A DNA stretch of 39,699 nucleotides from Candidatus Epulonipiscioides gigas (GTDB lineage Bacteria; Bacillota; Clostridia; Lachnospirales; Cellulosilyticaceae). Location of the stretch: assembly GCA_001983555.1 (NCBI GenBank), contig LJHE01000068.1, positions 1 to 39,699 of the forward strand, written 5' to 3'. The notes under the pieces are model-generated. The model did no database searches and was not told the DNA's origin. It saw nothing but the letters and a program-made list of their open reading frames with translations. This document shows positions 8,152 through 16,349 of the stretch, piece by piece. A program made the position numbers and the translations under genes. How positions within the stretch are numbered: position 1 is the stretch's first letter; every line of letters starts with the position of its first letter.

Positions 8152-8276
8152 ACTAATTACCTCCTCTACAACTTTATACTATTTTCTAAATATTGTATAT
8201 TTTTATGTTATATATATTGTGTTTAAATTTCAAAAAAATTGTCAATTATATATCTATATAAAAAGGAGCGTGTCAT

Positions 8277-9353
8277 ATGATAAAATCAGAACTACAAAAA
8301 GCACTTGAACTGCAAAATATACAAGAGCTCACACAAATGCAACAAGAAGCAATTGAAAAAATAATGTCTAATAATGATGTAGTTATAGCTTCACCAACAG
8401 GTAGTGGCAAAACACTTGCGTTTTTGCTTCCATTAATGAGTCAAGTGGAAAATATAAAACAATGTCAAGTCCTTATACTTGCTCCAACATCAGAGCTTAT
8501 AATTCAAATATTAGAACAAACTAGACTTTTAATTAAAAATAGTCAGCTACCTATTACTTGCTCATCTTTAATAGGAAATCCAAGCCGAGTAATTGAGAAT
8601 ATAAAAAAACAAAAGCCTAATATTTTAGTTTCAACTCCTGAGCGAGCACTAGACCTTATTGCTCAAAAAAAATTACCTGCTCATACAATTAAATCACTGG
8701 TGATAGATGAAGCAGATTATTTCTTTAATAATGAGCATAATGCTAAAATTAAAAATATAATAAAAGCTCTACAAAAGCAAACACAAATTATTTTATGCTC
8801 TGCAACTTTAACACAAGATAACTACGATTTTTTGAAAGCTCCATCTTTTATAAATGTTCAAGACAAAGTAAATAAAAATATATCTCATCAATTTTTTGTA
8901 ACAGAATTTAGAAAAAAATTTGATATTCTAAATAATATTTTAAATAAACAAGCTCCAAAATCAAGCTTAGTATTTGTAAATAATATTCATGAAGCTCAGA
9001 TAGTATATGATAAATTATTACACAACGGATTTAAAGCTAGTATTTTGACAAGTAACCAAAATAAACAAGAGCGAGCAAATTCACTTTTAAATTTTAGAAA
9101 TAATAAAACTAATGTTCTAATATCGTCTGATGTAAGTGCTAGAGGGCTTGATGTACCCAATATTTCACATGTAATAAGTCTTGATGTACCTCCAAATTCA
9201 AATAGTTATATACATCGAGCAGGTCGTTGTGCAAGATTTAATAATTTCGGTACTAGTATATGTATTATTACTAAAGGCGAAATTAAAACTATCTCAGATT
9301 ATGAAAAAAATTTATCAATATCATTTGAATGTGAAAAAAATAATCCCACTTAA
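8277..9353 (+). CDS. DEAD-box RNA helicase, minimal core
   Basis: This 358-residue protein has all DEAD-box motifs. They are a Q-motif region (LTQMQQEAI), motif I ASPTGSGKT (38-46), Ia PTSEL, Ib TPER, II DEAD (144-147), III SAT (175-177), V ARGLDV (288-293) and VI HRAGRCAR (313-320). It consists of the two RecA-like lobes only and lacks the basic C-terminal tail or RNA-binding domain of CsdA, DbpA or CshA, so substrate targeting is unknown. Likely roles are ribosome assembly or RNA turnover by ATP-dependent unwinding in the cytoplasm. The start is supported by AAAAAGGAG ahead of the ATG. The final codons overlap a terminator of the opposing oadA transcript. Confidence 0.93.
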   Translation: MIKSELQKALELQNIQELTQMQQEAIEKIMSNNDVVIASPTGSGKTLAFLLPLMSQVENIKQCQVLILAPTSELIIQILEQTRLLIKNSQLPITCSSLIGNPSRVIENIKKQKPNILVSTPERALDLIAQKKLPAHTIKSLVIDEADYFFNNEHNAKIKNIIKALQKQTQIILCSATLTQDNYDFLKAPSFINVQDKVNKNISHQFFVTEFRKKFDILNNILNKQAPKSSLVFVNNIHEAQIVYDKLLHNGFKASILTSNQNKQERANSLLNFRNNKTNVLISSDVSARGLDVPNISHVISLDVPPNSNSYIHRAGRCARFNNFGTSICIITKGEIKTISDYEKNLSISFECEKNNPT

Positions 9354-9367
9354 AACAGCAGGATTAT
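9334..9367 (-). terminator. Intrinsic terminator of the sodium-pump operon, inside the helicase 3' end
   Basis: Read on -, ATAATCC (9367-9361) pairs with GGATTAT (9346-9340) around a 14-base loop and is followed by six T residues (9339-9334). It starts 18 bases beyond the oadA stop and covers the last codons and the stop of the helicase gene. Confidence 0.65.
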
Positions 9368-9370
9368 CTT

Positions 9371-9410
9371 ATAAAGCTTCCTAATTAAATAGGATAAGCT
9401 TTATTTTTTT
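9371..9410 (+). terminator. Intrinsic terminator of the helicase gene, inside the oadA 3' end
   Basis: ATAAAGCTT (9371-9379) pairs with AAGCTTTAT (9396-9404), extended by CCTA (9380-9383) with TAGG (9390-9393) past a two-base bulge. T residues continue to 9410. The right half lies in the last codons of oadA, which ends at 9385. Confidence 0.85.
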
Positions 9411-10797
9411 CGTCTGCAATTGCAGGGTCGACTTTAGTTTGTTGAGCTTCACGATATTTAAAGAAATCAGTTGCAACTTGGTCAAACAATGCATAAGACA
9501 ATACGTCTTCTTCTTGTTGAGTATATCTTGCAGCTTCTTTTTTTAGTTTTTCCATTTCAGGAGCAATATCATCAGCTGGTCTATGTGTAATTCTTGGTTC
9601 ATCTCCGATGATAGTTTTAGCAAATTCATCAGTGATAGGAACAGGAGTTCTGCCATATTCTCCTCTTATGATACCTTTAGCTTCTTTAGAAACCATTTTG
9701 TATCTTTCGCCAGCAAGAACGTTAAGAACTGCTTGGTTACCAACAATTTGGCTAGTTGGTGTAACAAGTGGAAGATATCCAAAATCTGCACGAACTCTTG
9801 GAATTTCTTGAAGAACGTCATAAAACTTATCTTCAGCATTTTGTTGCTTAAGTTGAGATACAAGGTTTGATAACATACCACCTGGAACTTGATATAATAA
9901 AGTATTAATATCAACAGAAAGCATTTTAGGGTTAAGAAGTCCGCTTTCAATAGCTTTTTCTCTTAATGGTCTAAAGTATTCTGCAATTTCACTTAATAAT
10001 TTCTCATCATATCCTGTATCATATGGAGTGCCTTTAAATGTAGCAACCATAACTTCTGTAGCAGGTTGAGAAGTACCAAGAGCAAATGGTGACATAGCTG
10101 TATCTATAACGTCAACACCTGCTTCAACTGCTTTTAGATAAGTCATAGAAGCAACACCACTTGTATAGTGAGTGTGAAGTTGTATTGGAATATTTACAGC
10201 TTTTTTAAGAGCTCCGATAAGTACTTCTGCCTCATATGGTACAAGTAGACCTGCCATGTCTTTTAGACAGATAGAGTCAGCTCCCATATTTTCAATGTCT
10301 TTTGCAAGTTTCATAAAGTATTCATGAGTATGAACATCACTTATTGTATAACAAATTGTAACTTGTGAATGTCCTTTTTCTTTTCTACTTGCATTAACAG
10401 CAGTTTCAAGATTTCTAATATCATTTAGAGCATCAAATATTCTGATTATATCAATACCATTTGCGATACTTTTTTGAACGAAATATTCAACAACATCATC
10501 TGCGTAATGTCTATATCCTAATATGTTCTGGCCTCTAAATAACATTTGAAGTGGAGTTTTTGGAGCTCCTGCACGAATTTTACGTAATCTTTCCCATGGG
10601 TCTTCCTTTAAAAAACGTAAACTAGCGTCAAATGTTGCTCCTCCCCAAACTTCAAGAGCTCCAAAGCCAACCGCGTCCATTTTACTAAGTATAGGAAGCA
10701 TTTCCTCAGTTTTCATACGTGTTGCAATAAGTGATTGATGAGAGTCACGTAATGTGGTGTCCATCAATTTAATAGGTTTTTGTACTATTTTACTCAA
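9385..10797 (-). CDS. oadA: Oxaloacetate decarboxylase alpha / pyruvate carboxylase subunit B-type carboxyltransferase
   Basis: This is a 470-residue DRE-TIM metallolyase-type carboxyltransferase. Visible signatures are DTTLRDSHQS (metal-binding Asp18), IRIFDALND, SICLKDMAG (Lys179, the lysine expected to be carbamylated) and QLHTHYT (His208, His210). The enzyme moves CO2 between oxaloacetate and biotin (or the reverse on pyruvate) in the cytoplasm. The C-terminal biotinyl domain of classical OadA is absent, and biotin sits on the separate carrier at 12091-12456. The start is TTG with GGGAGG 8 bases upstream. It is last in a five-gene operon, 101 bases after oadB. In transcarboxylase terms it corresponds to the 5S subunit. 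Confidence 0.93.
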   Translation of the reverse strand: MSKIVQKPIKLMDTTLRDSHQSLIATRMKTEEMLPILSKMDAVGFGALEVWGGATFDASLRFLKEDPWERLRKIRAGAPKTPLQMLFRGQNILGYRHYADDVVEYFVQKSIANGIDIIRIFDALNDIRNLETAVNASRKEKGHSQVTICYTISDVHTHEYFMKLAKDIENMGADSICLKDMAGLLVPYEAEVLIGALKKAVNIPIQLHTHYTSGVASMTYLKAVEAGVDVIDTAMSPFALGTSQPATEVMVATFKGTPYDTGYDEKLLSEIAEYFRPLREKAIESGLLNPKMLSVDINTLLYQVPGGMLSNLVSQLKQQNAEDKFYDVLQEIPRVRADFGYLPLVTPTSQIVGNQAVLNVLAGERYKMVSKEAKGIIRGEYGRTPVPITDEFAKTIIGDEPRITHRPADDIAPEMEKLKKEAARYTQQEEDVLSYALFDQVATDFFKYREAQQTKVDPAIADEKNKAYPI

Positions 10798-10898
10798 AAT
10801 TTTAACCTCCCTAATTTAATTCGTAATCCGTAATATTTACGCACTACCTATTGCATTGTATTACTATTTTAACTAATTTTTTGTGTATTATGCATTTA

Positions 10899-12050
10899 TT
10901 ATTTTGCGTAAATTGAAAGCATAACACCGGCTGCAATAGCAGAACCAATAACACCTGCTACGTTTGGTCCCATTGCATGCATCAATAAGAAGTTAGTTGG
11001 ATTTTCTTTTTGACCAACTTTTTGAACAACTCTAGCTGCCATAGGAACGGCAGAAACACCAGCTGCACCAATAAGAGGATTAATTTTTCCACCGCTAGCT
11101 TTACACATAATTTTACCAAATAAAACACCACAAGCAGTTCCAACGATAAATGCAAATAAACCAAGTGCAAGAATCCCAAGAGTTTGTGTTGTTAAAAATG
11201 TATCTGCACTAGTAGACGCTCCAACGCTTACACCTAATAAAATAGTAATAACAGACATCATAGCATTACTTGCTACATCAGCAAGACGAGATGTCGCTCC
11301 AACTTCTTTTAAAAGATTACCAAACATAAGCATTCCTACCAAAGTACCAGCAGATGGTAGAAGTAAAGATACTGCAATTGTAACGATAATTGGGAACAAT
11401 ACTTTTTCTACTGAAGAAACAGGACGAAGTTGTTCCATTTTAATTTTACGCTCTTCAGGAGTCGTAAATAACTTCATAATAGGTGGCTGAATTACAGGCA
11501 CTAATGCCATGTATGAATAAGCCGAAACAGCGATTGCTCCAAGAAGTTCTGGCGCAAGTCTTGTTGCTGTATATATTGAAGTAGGACCGTCTGCCCCACC
11601 AATAATACCAATAGCTGCAGCTTGTTCTGGTGTAAATCCAAGAAGAAGTGCACCAAGAAATGCAACAAAAATACCAATTTGAGCAGCTGCTCCTAAAAGT
11701 AGACTTTTTGGATTTGCAATAAGTGGTCCAAAGTCTGTCATAGCTCCAACACCAATAAAAATAAGTGGTGGATAAATTCCTAAATCTTTACCCATTCCAA
11801 TATAATAAAGTAATCCGCCAGGTTCCCCTCCTGTAGGATATGCTTTAATTCCGATGCCTGGTAAATTTACAAGTAAGATACCAAATGCGATTGGTACTAG
11901 TAGTAAAGGTTCAAATCCCTTACCGATCGCTAAATATAGTAATGCACATGCTATAATAATCATAACTATATAACCAAAATTTAACTGAGCAAAACCAGAT
12001 TCAGTTACAAAGTTAGTAATAGATTGTGCAAGAACTTGAAATGTATTCAT
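10899..12050 (-). CDS. oadB: Na+-transporting decarboxylase beta subunit (OadB/MmdB/GcdB family)
   Basis: This 383-residue polytopic membrane protein has the conserved GGADGPT (151-157), whose Asp154 matches the essential Asp of the family. It also has VQPPIMKL-type helix ends ([10 protein letters not shown]) and a conserved N-terminal [15 protein letters not shown]. OadB/MmdB decarboxylates carboxybiotin and exports Na+ across the cytoplasmic membrane. The length is close to other MmdB proteins. GGGAGGG sits 6 bases before the ATG. Its neighbours, the biotin carrier and an OadG-like subunit, confirm the complex. Whether oxaloacetate, methylmalonyl-CoA or another acid feeds it cannot be read from this subunit. 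Confidence 0.95.
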   Translation of the reverse strand: MNTFQVLAQSITNFVTESGFAQLNFGYIVMIIIACALLYLAIGKGFEPLLLVPIAFGILLVNLPGIGIKAYPTGGEPGGLLYYIGMGKDLGIYPPLIFIGVGAMTDFGPLIANPKSLLLGAAAQIGIFVAFLGALLLGFTPEQAAAIGIIGGADGPTSIYTATRLAPELLGAIAVSAYSYMALVPVIQPPIMKLFTTPEERKIKMEQLRPVSSVEKVLFPIIVTIAVSLLLPSAGTLVGMLMFGNLLKEVGATSRLADVASNAMMSVITILLGVSVGASTSADTFLTTQTLGILALGLFAFIVGTACGVLFGKIMCKASGGKINPLIGAAGVSAVPMAARVVQKVGQKENPTNFLLMHAMGPNVAGVIGSAIAAGVMLSIYAK

Positions 12051-12090
12051 CTTGACCCTCCCTATACAGATTTTTTGCGATAGTTATTAT

Positions 12091-12456
12091 TTATGCTATA
12101 GTTACAATTATATCATTAGCTTCGACCATATCTCCTACTTGTTTAACGACAGAAGTAACTTTTCCACTTGCACTTGCAAATATTTCGTTTTCCATTTTCA
12201 TAGCTTCAAGTATAGCAACAAGGTCTCCTTCTTTAATTTCTTGACCAACAGTTACTTTAACTCCAACAATTTTTCCAGGCATTGGAGCAACAACTTTTGC
12301 ACCTTCACCAACAGCTGCTGGAGCTGCAACAACTGGAGCTGCAATAGCAGGAGCTGCTGCTCTTTGAACAGGAGCACTCATTGTTTGACCTGCACCTAAT
12401 TCTTCAACTTCTACTTCATAAGCTTTACCATTAACATTAACTTGAAATTTTCTCAT
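12091..12456 (-). CDS. Biotin carboxyl carrier protein of the decarboxylase complex
   Basis: This 121-residue protein has an N-terminal beta segment (MRKFQVNVNGKAYEVEVEEL), an Ala/Pro-rich flexible linker (~28-50) and a C-terminal biotinyl domain. The biotin-accepting lysine is Lys87 in EAMKMENE. APMPGKI and the closing VEANDIIVTI strand are typical. It carries CO2 from the carboxyltransferase(s) to OadB, and the linker lets biotin reach both sites. It corresponds to MmdC, OadC or the 1.3S transcarboxylase subunit. It lies 40 bases ahead of oadB in the same operon. Confidence 0.95.
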   Translation of the reverse strand: MRKFQVNVNGKAYEVEVEELGAGQTMSAPVQRAAAPAIAAPVVAAPAAVGEGAKVVAPMPGKIVGVKVTVGQEIKEGDLVAILEAMKMENEIFASASGKVTSVVKQVGDMVEANDIIVTIA

Positions 12457-12501
12457 TTTAAAATAACCTCCACTTTTAATTTTAATATAATTTAAAATTT
12501 C

Positions 12502-12816
12502 TTATCGAATTCTTTTTAACGATTTAACCACCAATTTGTCTGTCGTAGTCCCAAGGCTTAGGGCGATTACAGCAGAAATTGCGGCAACAATTTCACAATC
12601 ATCTTCAACAGTTACGACTGGCTGTTGTGTTGTAACAGCAGCAACTCTTGTTTTTGCAGTTTGTGCAGGTGTTGGCTCAATAGCTTTTTTCTTATTTTCA
12701 AAACTAGAAACTACTTTGCCAAACATATTAATAAGTACAATAAGCAAAACAAGTGCTAAGAAGACGATTAAAATACCAATTACAAATGTATTTAATCCAG
12801 CGAAAAATGCGCTCAC
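12502..12816 (-). CDS. oadG: OadG/MmdD-like small membrane subunit
   Basis: This 104-residue protein has one transmembrane helix near the N-terminus (FVIGILIVFLALVLLIVLIN), then a polar Lys/Ala/Thr-rich linker and a C-terminal segment (CEIVAAISAVIALSLGTT). It matches the OadG gamma / MmdD delta pattern. These subunits hold the peripheral carboxyltransferase against the membrane subunit. The assignment rests on topology, the conserved IVAAISAVIA end and the operon position between carboxyltransferase and biotin carrier. No symbol distinction between OadG and MmdD is possible by eye. Confidence 0.8.
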   Translation of the reverse strand: MSAFFAGLNTFVIGILIVFLALVLLIVLINMFGKVVSSFENKKKAIEPTPAQTAKTRVAAVTTQQPVVTVEDDCEIVAAISAVIALSLGTTTDKLVVKSLKRIR

Positions 12817-12838
12817 TTAATCAACTCCTTCTTTAAAA

Positions 12839-14236
12839 TTACTTTTTATCGTATCCTTTGCCCCAAAGCATTTCAAAAGCTGAAATTAAACGCTTTCTGG
12901 ATGCAGCAGGTTCAATTACTTCATCAATATATCCAAGAGCTGCCATTGCATTTACACCAGCATTTTGTTCTGCATAAGCGGCTACTTTTTCATTAAGAGT
13001 TGCTTGGTCAATCTCACCACTTGCAAGCTCTTTAGCATACATAATTTTAACAGCACTTTCAGTTGGTATTAAACTTATATCAGCATTTGGCCATGCGAGA
13101 ACTAAGTCTGCTCCAATATGTGCAGAATTCATAAGAACATATGCACTTCCATAAGCTTTATTTAAAATTAAGCTTACTTTTGGAACTTGAGTATTAGCTA
13201 TTTTTATAATAAAATTACTAAACTCTTCAATAATTCCTCTTTGCTCTGCTTCTTGTGTAGATTCAAAATTTGTAGCATTTACAAAAGTTAGAACAGGAAT
13301 TTTGAAATTATTTAAAAAGTCTACAAATTTGTTTGCCTTTTTAATACCGTCAAGACAAATGCCTGTTTCTTTATTTCCTATTACACCAATAGTTGTACCA
13401 TTAAGTCTAATAAACCCTATTGTAATAGTTTTACCGTATCCTTCAGAGATTTCAAAATAATTATTATCATCCGCAACACTAACAATAATATTTTTAATAT
13501 CTGAATTTTCAAAATCAAAATTATCAAGATTTGTATCAACACGATTTAAATCATCAAAACATTCTTGCCACCAGTTACCTTTATCGGTATGATTTGATGG
13601 TAAAAACGAAAGAATATTTTTTACATTATCTGTTATGTAGGCGTCATCTCCTACAAAATTTGCAAGACCACTAGAAGTTCCATGTACTTTAGCTGTTTGA
13701 ATATCATCAGCTTTTAAATCTTTGTTGTCCATGGTGTTTACGCTAGATAAAAATACTTTTGCTTTTTTCTCATTCATAAAAACAAAGTCTGCAATTCCGC
13801 AAAGTAGAGCTGCTCCGCCTTGAGCATTTCCATCAACAATAGTAATTACAGGTACAATTCCTTTGGTTGCTGCCATAATTTTGTAAAGTTTTCCATAAGA
13901 TTCTAAATTTTTAATGCCTTCTTCAAGTCTTGCTCCTGTTGTGCTAATATACATAACTATAGGAGCTCCAACTTTTTTTGCTTCCTTAAAAGTTTTAACA
14001 ATTTTCTTGGTATGCATTTCACCAATTGCTCCACCTAAAACTCCTTCGTCTTGAGAACATACATATACAAGTCTCTCACCGATAGTACCGTATCCACAAA
14101 CTACTCCATCTGTTAAAGTGTCATCACAAGATAGAGAAAAAGCCGTGCTTTTACTTTTTACTAGTGCTCCAATTTCTACAAAAGTGTTTGCATCAAATAG
14201 AGCGTCTACCTTGTTTCTTGCAACTAAGTTATTCAT
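12839..14236 (-). CDS. Acyl-CoA carboxyltransferase (MmdA / propionyl-CoA carboxylase beta family)
   Basis: This 465-residue crotonase-fold carboxyltransferase has two homologous halves. The first has IGEMHTKKI, STTGARLEEG and VDGNAQGGAALL. The second has GVIGNKETGICLDGIKKANKFVDF (in two blocks), RGIIEEF and KAYGSAYVLM. Family members transfer CO2 between biotin and an acyl-CoA such as methylmalonyl-CoA. It is about 45 residues shorter than typical MmdA (~510), and the first half is the more divergent. It is first in the operon, with GGAGGG before the ATG and a strong promoter upstream. Together with the OadA-type enzyme and the biotin carrier, it would make up the three parts of a transcarboxylase plus a Na+ pump. 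Malonyl- or glutaconyl-CoA as substrates are alternatives. Confidence 0.88.
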   Translation of the reverse strand: MNNLVARNKVDALFDANTFVEIGALVKSKSTAFSLSCDDTLTDGVVCGYGTIGERLVYVCSQDEGVLGGAIGEMHTKKIVKTFKEAKKVGAPIVMYISTTGARLEEGIKNLESYGKLYKIMAATKGIVPVITIVDGNAQGGAALLCGIADFVFMNEKKAKVFLSSVNTMDNKDLKADDIQTAKVHGTSSGLANFVGDDAYITDNVKNILSFLPSNHTDKGNWWQECFDDLNRVDTNLDNFDFENSDIKNIIVSVADDNNYFEISEGYGKTITIGFIRLNGTTIGVIGNKETGICLDGIKKANKFVDFLNNFKIPVLTFVNATNFESTQEAEQRGIIEEFSNFIIKIANTQVPKVSLILNKAYGSAYVLMNSAHIGADLVLAWPNADISLIPTESAVKIMYAKELASGEIDQATLNEKVAAYAEQNAGVNAMAALGYIDEVIEPAASRKRLISAFEMLWGKGYDKK

Positions 14237-14258
14237 CTAATCCCTCCAATTCAAATTA

Positions 14259-14276
14259 AAGAGTTGAAAAACTCTT
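14259..14276 (-). promoter_or_regulatory. 5'-terminal hairpin in the sodium-pump operon leader
   Basis: AAGAGTT pairs with AACTCTT around a four-base loop, starting about 12 bases after the -10 box and ending 22 bases before the start codon. A closely similar hairpin (AGAGT/ACTCT) occupies the same place in the V-type ATPase leader. Confidence 0.5.
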
Positions 14277-14287
14277 CTTTCAAACTT

Positions 14288-14316
14288 ATTATACCCTATT
14301 TTAGGTTAATTCACAA
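14288..14316 (-). promoter_or_regulatory. SigA-type promoter of the sodium-pump decarboxylase operon
   Basis: Read on -, TTGTGA (14316-14311), a 17-base spacer, then TATAAT (14293-14288). The expected start lies about 45 bases before the first gene. This is one of the best promoters in the window, fitting a five-gene operon of central energy metabolism. Confidence 0.8.
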
Positions 14317-14390
14317 TAAAAATATATAATTTTTTTTATATTTTTTTTACAAATGCAAGTTAAAATTTTTAATATTTTATTTTTTTGGTA

Positions 14391-14416
14391 ATTATTTCAT
14401 ATAATTATGAAATAAT
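14391..14416. repeat. Perfect 11-bp inverted repeat in the 14237-14643 intergenic region
   Basis: ATTATTTCATA (14391-14401), a TAAT spacer, then TATGAAATAAT (14406-14416). The arms are perfect. It lies about 75 bases upstream of the pump-operon -35 box and about 230 bases before the divergent sensor gene, so it could be an operator. The remainder of this 407-base divergent gap is AT-rich sequence with promoter elements and no credible gene. Confidence 0.5.
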
Positions 14417-14592
14417 TTAAGTTTTTCAATCACATATTTTGCCAATTGCAATGAATATTATAATTGCCGTCGAAAATTTTTTATATTTTTTTATAAAATT
14501 TATCATTTTTTTACTTTAAAGTTAAAATTTGGAAAATAAAATATATTTTTTAAAATAAATAGTAAAAACATAATGAAACTATAACTTTATGC

Positions 14593-14621
14593 TTTACAAA
14601 TTAAAATAATTAATATATATT
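14593..14621 (+). promoter_or_regulatory. Possible promoter of the sensor / degenerate GGDEF gene
   Basis: TTTACA (14593-14598), a 17-base spacer, then TATATT (14616-14621). In so AT-rich a region this could be chance. If used, the transcript would start just before the AAGGAT ribosome site at 14629-14634, giving a very short leader. Confidence 0.35.
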
Positions 14622-14643
14622 TATGCATAAGGATAAATAATTT

Positions 14644-15681
14644 TTGCTAGAAGGGAGAAGAGCGAGAATAGTTAAACATAAAACGGTGACATCTTTGCTT
14701 AAAAATAATATGAACAGAGAAAATAAGCGTAAAAAATTAGCTCAATTAAGTTATCAAGTGGCTATTTTAGTATTAGTTCTAGTATCTATTTCTTGTACTA
14801 TTTTATCTATAGTTATTTATAATATGAGCTATAAAGATATGATAGCTTCTTTAGAAGAGCGTGGAGAAGCTGTTAAGATTTATTTGAGCCAATATCTTGA
14901 GCCTTCGCTCTTTAATGAAATAATTACTTATGAAGATATGAATACTGAAAGTTATAAAAATGCGCATCGGACGTTAAAATATGTCAAAGAAATTACTACG
15001 GCTAAGTATTTATATACAGCAACTACCAATAAAGATGGAGAGCTAATTTATCATATTGATGGTCTATCCTTAGATGATAAAGATTTTCGTAAACCAGGTG
15101 ATTTAATTGAAATAGATTTTCAATCTGATTTGTTATTAGCTATGTCTGGAAAAGATATATTATCAGGTAAACTTTTAATTACAGAATGGGGCGAAGTTTT
15201 TGTTGCATATTATCCATTAAATGACAACACAGGCAACGTTGTAGGAGCTTTAGGATTAGAATTTCCTGCTACTAATCAATACAATACTTTTTTAGCATTT
15301 CGTAATTTTACTATTTTATTGATTATTATAACTTGTATTTTTTCTTTTATTATATCTAAAATTTTATTTAAAAGGATCTCAAATCCCTATTTTAAAAATA
15401 TTTATAATACTGATTCTCTTACAGGGCTAAAAAATCGTATTGGAGGAGATGAATTTGCTATTCTTTTTTCTAATCAAAATTCTAAGAGAATAGAAGATTA
15501 TATTAATAATATGAAATTGACATTATCAGAAATTTGTAAAAATAATTTGCCGAATGCTAGCATATCTATGGGTATGGCATATTGTACAGGAGCAACTTTT
15601 AATGAATGGGAAAAAGCACAAGAGGAAGCGGACAGATGTATGTATGCTGATAAAAAGAAATTTTATAATAATGCACAATAA
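14644..15681 (+). CDS. Membrane sensor with an internally deleted GGDEF domain
   Basis: This 345-residue protein has TM1 at ~35-60, an extracytoplasmic Cache-like sensor (~65-215; ending NVVGALGLEFPA), TM2 at ~220-242, then a GGDEF domain. The domain opens normally with DSLTGLKNR (257-265 region) but jumps straight to IGGDEFAILF (GGDEF at 267-271). It closes normally with ASISMGMA and the ADRCMYADKKKFY end. About 60-70 residues are missing between these points, including the metal-binding DxDxFKxxND region and the RxxD inhibitory site. Diguanylate cyclase activity is therefore unlikely, and a ligand-sensing or pseudo-enzyme role remains possible. The frame is intact. The start is TTG 14644, with AAGGAT 9 bases upstream. 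ATG 14710 has no ribosome site. Confidence 0.8.
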   Translation: MLEGRRARIVKHKTVTSLLKNNMNRENKRKKLAQLSYQVAILVLVLVSISCTILSIVIYNMSYKDMIASLEERGEAVKIYLSQYLEPSLFNEIITYEDMNTESYKNAHRTLKYVKEITTAKYLYTATTNKDGELIYHIDGLSLDDKDFRKPGDLIEIDFQSDLLLAMSGKDILSGKLLITEWGEVFVAYYPLNDNTGNVVGALGLEFPATNQYNTFLAFRNFTILLIIITCIFSFIISKILFKRISNPYFKNIYNTDSLTGLKNRIGGDEFAILFSNQNSKRIEDYINNMKLTLSEICKNNLPNASISMGMAYCTGATFNEWEKAQEEADRCMYADKKKFYNNAQ

Positions 15682-15698
15682 TTTTGTAAAAAATTAAA

Positions 15699-15733
15699 GC
15701 TTTTATCTCTCAGTTATAAATAGAGATAAAAGC
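15699..15733. terminator. Bidirectional terminator between the sensor gene and the V-type ATPase operon
   Basis: GCTTTTATCTCT (15699-15710) pairs perfectly with AGAGATAAAAGC (15722-15733) around an 11-base loop. T-rich runs follow on both strands (TTATTATTATTTTTT on +, TTAATTTTTT on -). It ends both convergent transcripts. Confidence 0.88.
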
Positions 15734-15740
15734 CTTATTA

Positions 15741-16346
15741 TTATTTTTTAATTTTCTTTAATCTAAAGAAATCTTCTCTTTCTTTTTCTTCTAAACTTTC
15801 AGTAATTTGTTTAACTTGCTCTTTATATCTTGGAATTTGAATATTTGATAGAGCATTAGTTCTTTTTTGAGTTTTTTCAATATCTTTTGCAAGTTTATAA
15901 ATTGAATTTTCAAGCTCTGCAAGTTCATATATTCTATATTGAGCTTCTTTAAACTTGATAGCTGCTTTATCAAAAGCAGTATTAGTTTCATAAAAGCTAT
16001 AATGTGGTGTTGATGGACTTTTAGTATATTTAATACTTGGAATAACAGCACCCATAACACTTTTTAACAAAATCTCAAACTCTTCGTCTTGTGGTATGCT
16101 ATATGTTATTTCATTTACTTTTTGAATACCCATTGTAATATTTGCATTTTGCAATGCAAGATAGGCCTCCGCCATTATGTCCCCAATTCCAATTTGCATA
16201 GACTTAGCTTTTTCAACAAGCACCATCATTTCACGAATTAAAACATTACGCTTTTTATCAAGGAGCTCATAACCAGATTTTGAAAGTTCAAGAGAGGCTT
16301 TTGCTTTTAGTAAGTTACTTTTAGTAGGTGCAACTTGCATTGCCAT
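15741..16346 (-). CDS. ntpD: V-type ATPase subunit D
   Basis: This 201-residue protein forms the central rotor shaft. It begins with the conserved MAMQVAPTKSNLLKAK and has long N- and C-terminal helices separated by a short middle section, as in the family (~205-210 residues). The C-terminal helix is strongly basic and acidic (RYKEQVKQITESLEEKERED). It joins the A3B3 head to subunits F and C. The start is set by GGGAGGTG, which sits in the last codons of subunit B. It is last in the operon, 19 bases before the shared terminator region. Confidence 0.95.
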   Translation of the reverse strand: MAMQVAPTKSNLLKAKASLELSKSGYELLDKKRNVLIREMMVLVEKAKSMQIGIGDIMAEAYLALQNANITMGIQKVNEITYSIPQDEEFEILLKSVMGAVIPSIKYTKSPSTPHYSFYETNTAFDKAAIKFKEAQYRIYELAELENSIYKLAKDIEKTQKRTNALSNIQIPRYKEQVKQITESLEEKEREDFFRLKKIKK

Positions 16347-16349
16347 AAC

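Noticed and set aside
9181-9384. 67-codon + frame overlapping the helicase end
   Set aside because: It is out of frame inside the motif V-VI region of a clear helicase and has no ribosome site.
12052-12399. 115-codon + frame opposite the biotin carrier gene
   Set aside because: Ser/Asn/Cys-rich mirror image of the Ala/Pro linker on the other strand, with no ribosome site. The - strand gene is certain.
14710-14712. ATG as start of the sensor gene
   Set aside because: No ribosome site precedes it, while TTG 14644 has AAGGAT at 9 bases. Kept as an alternative only.
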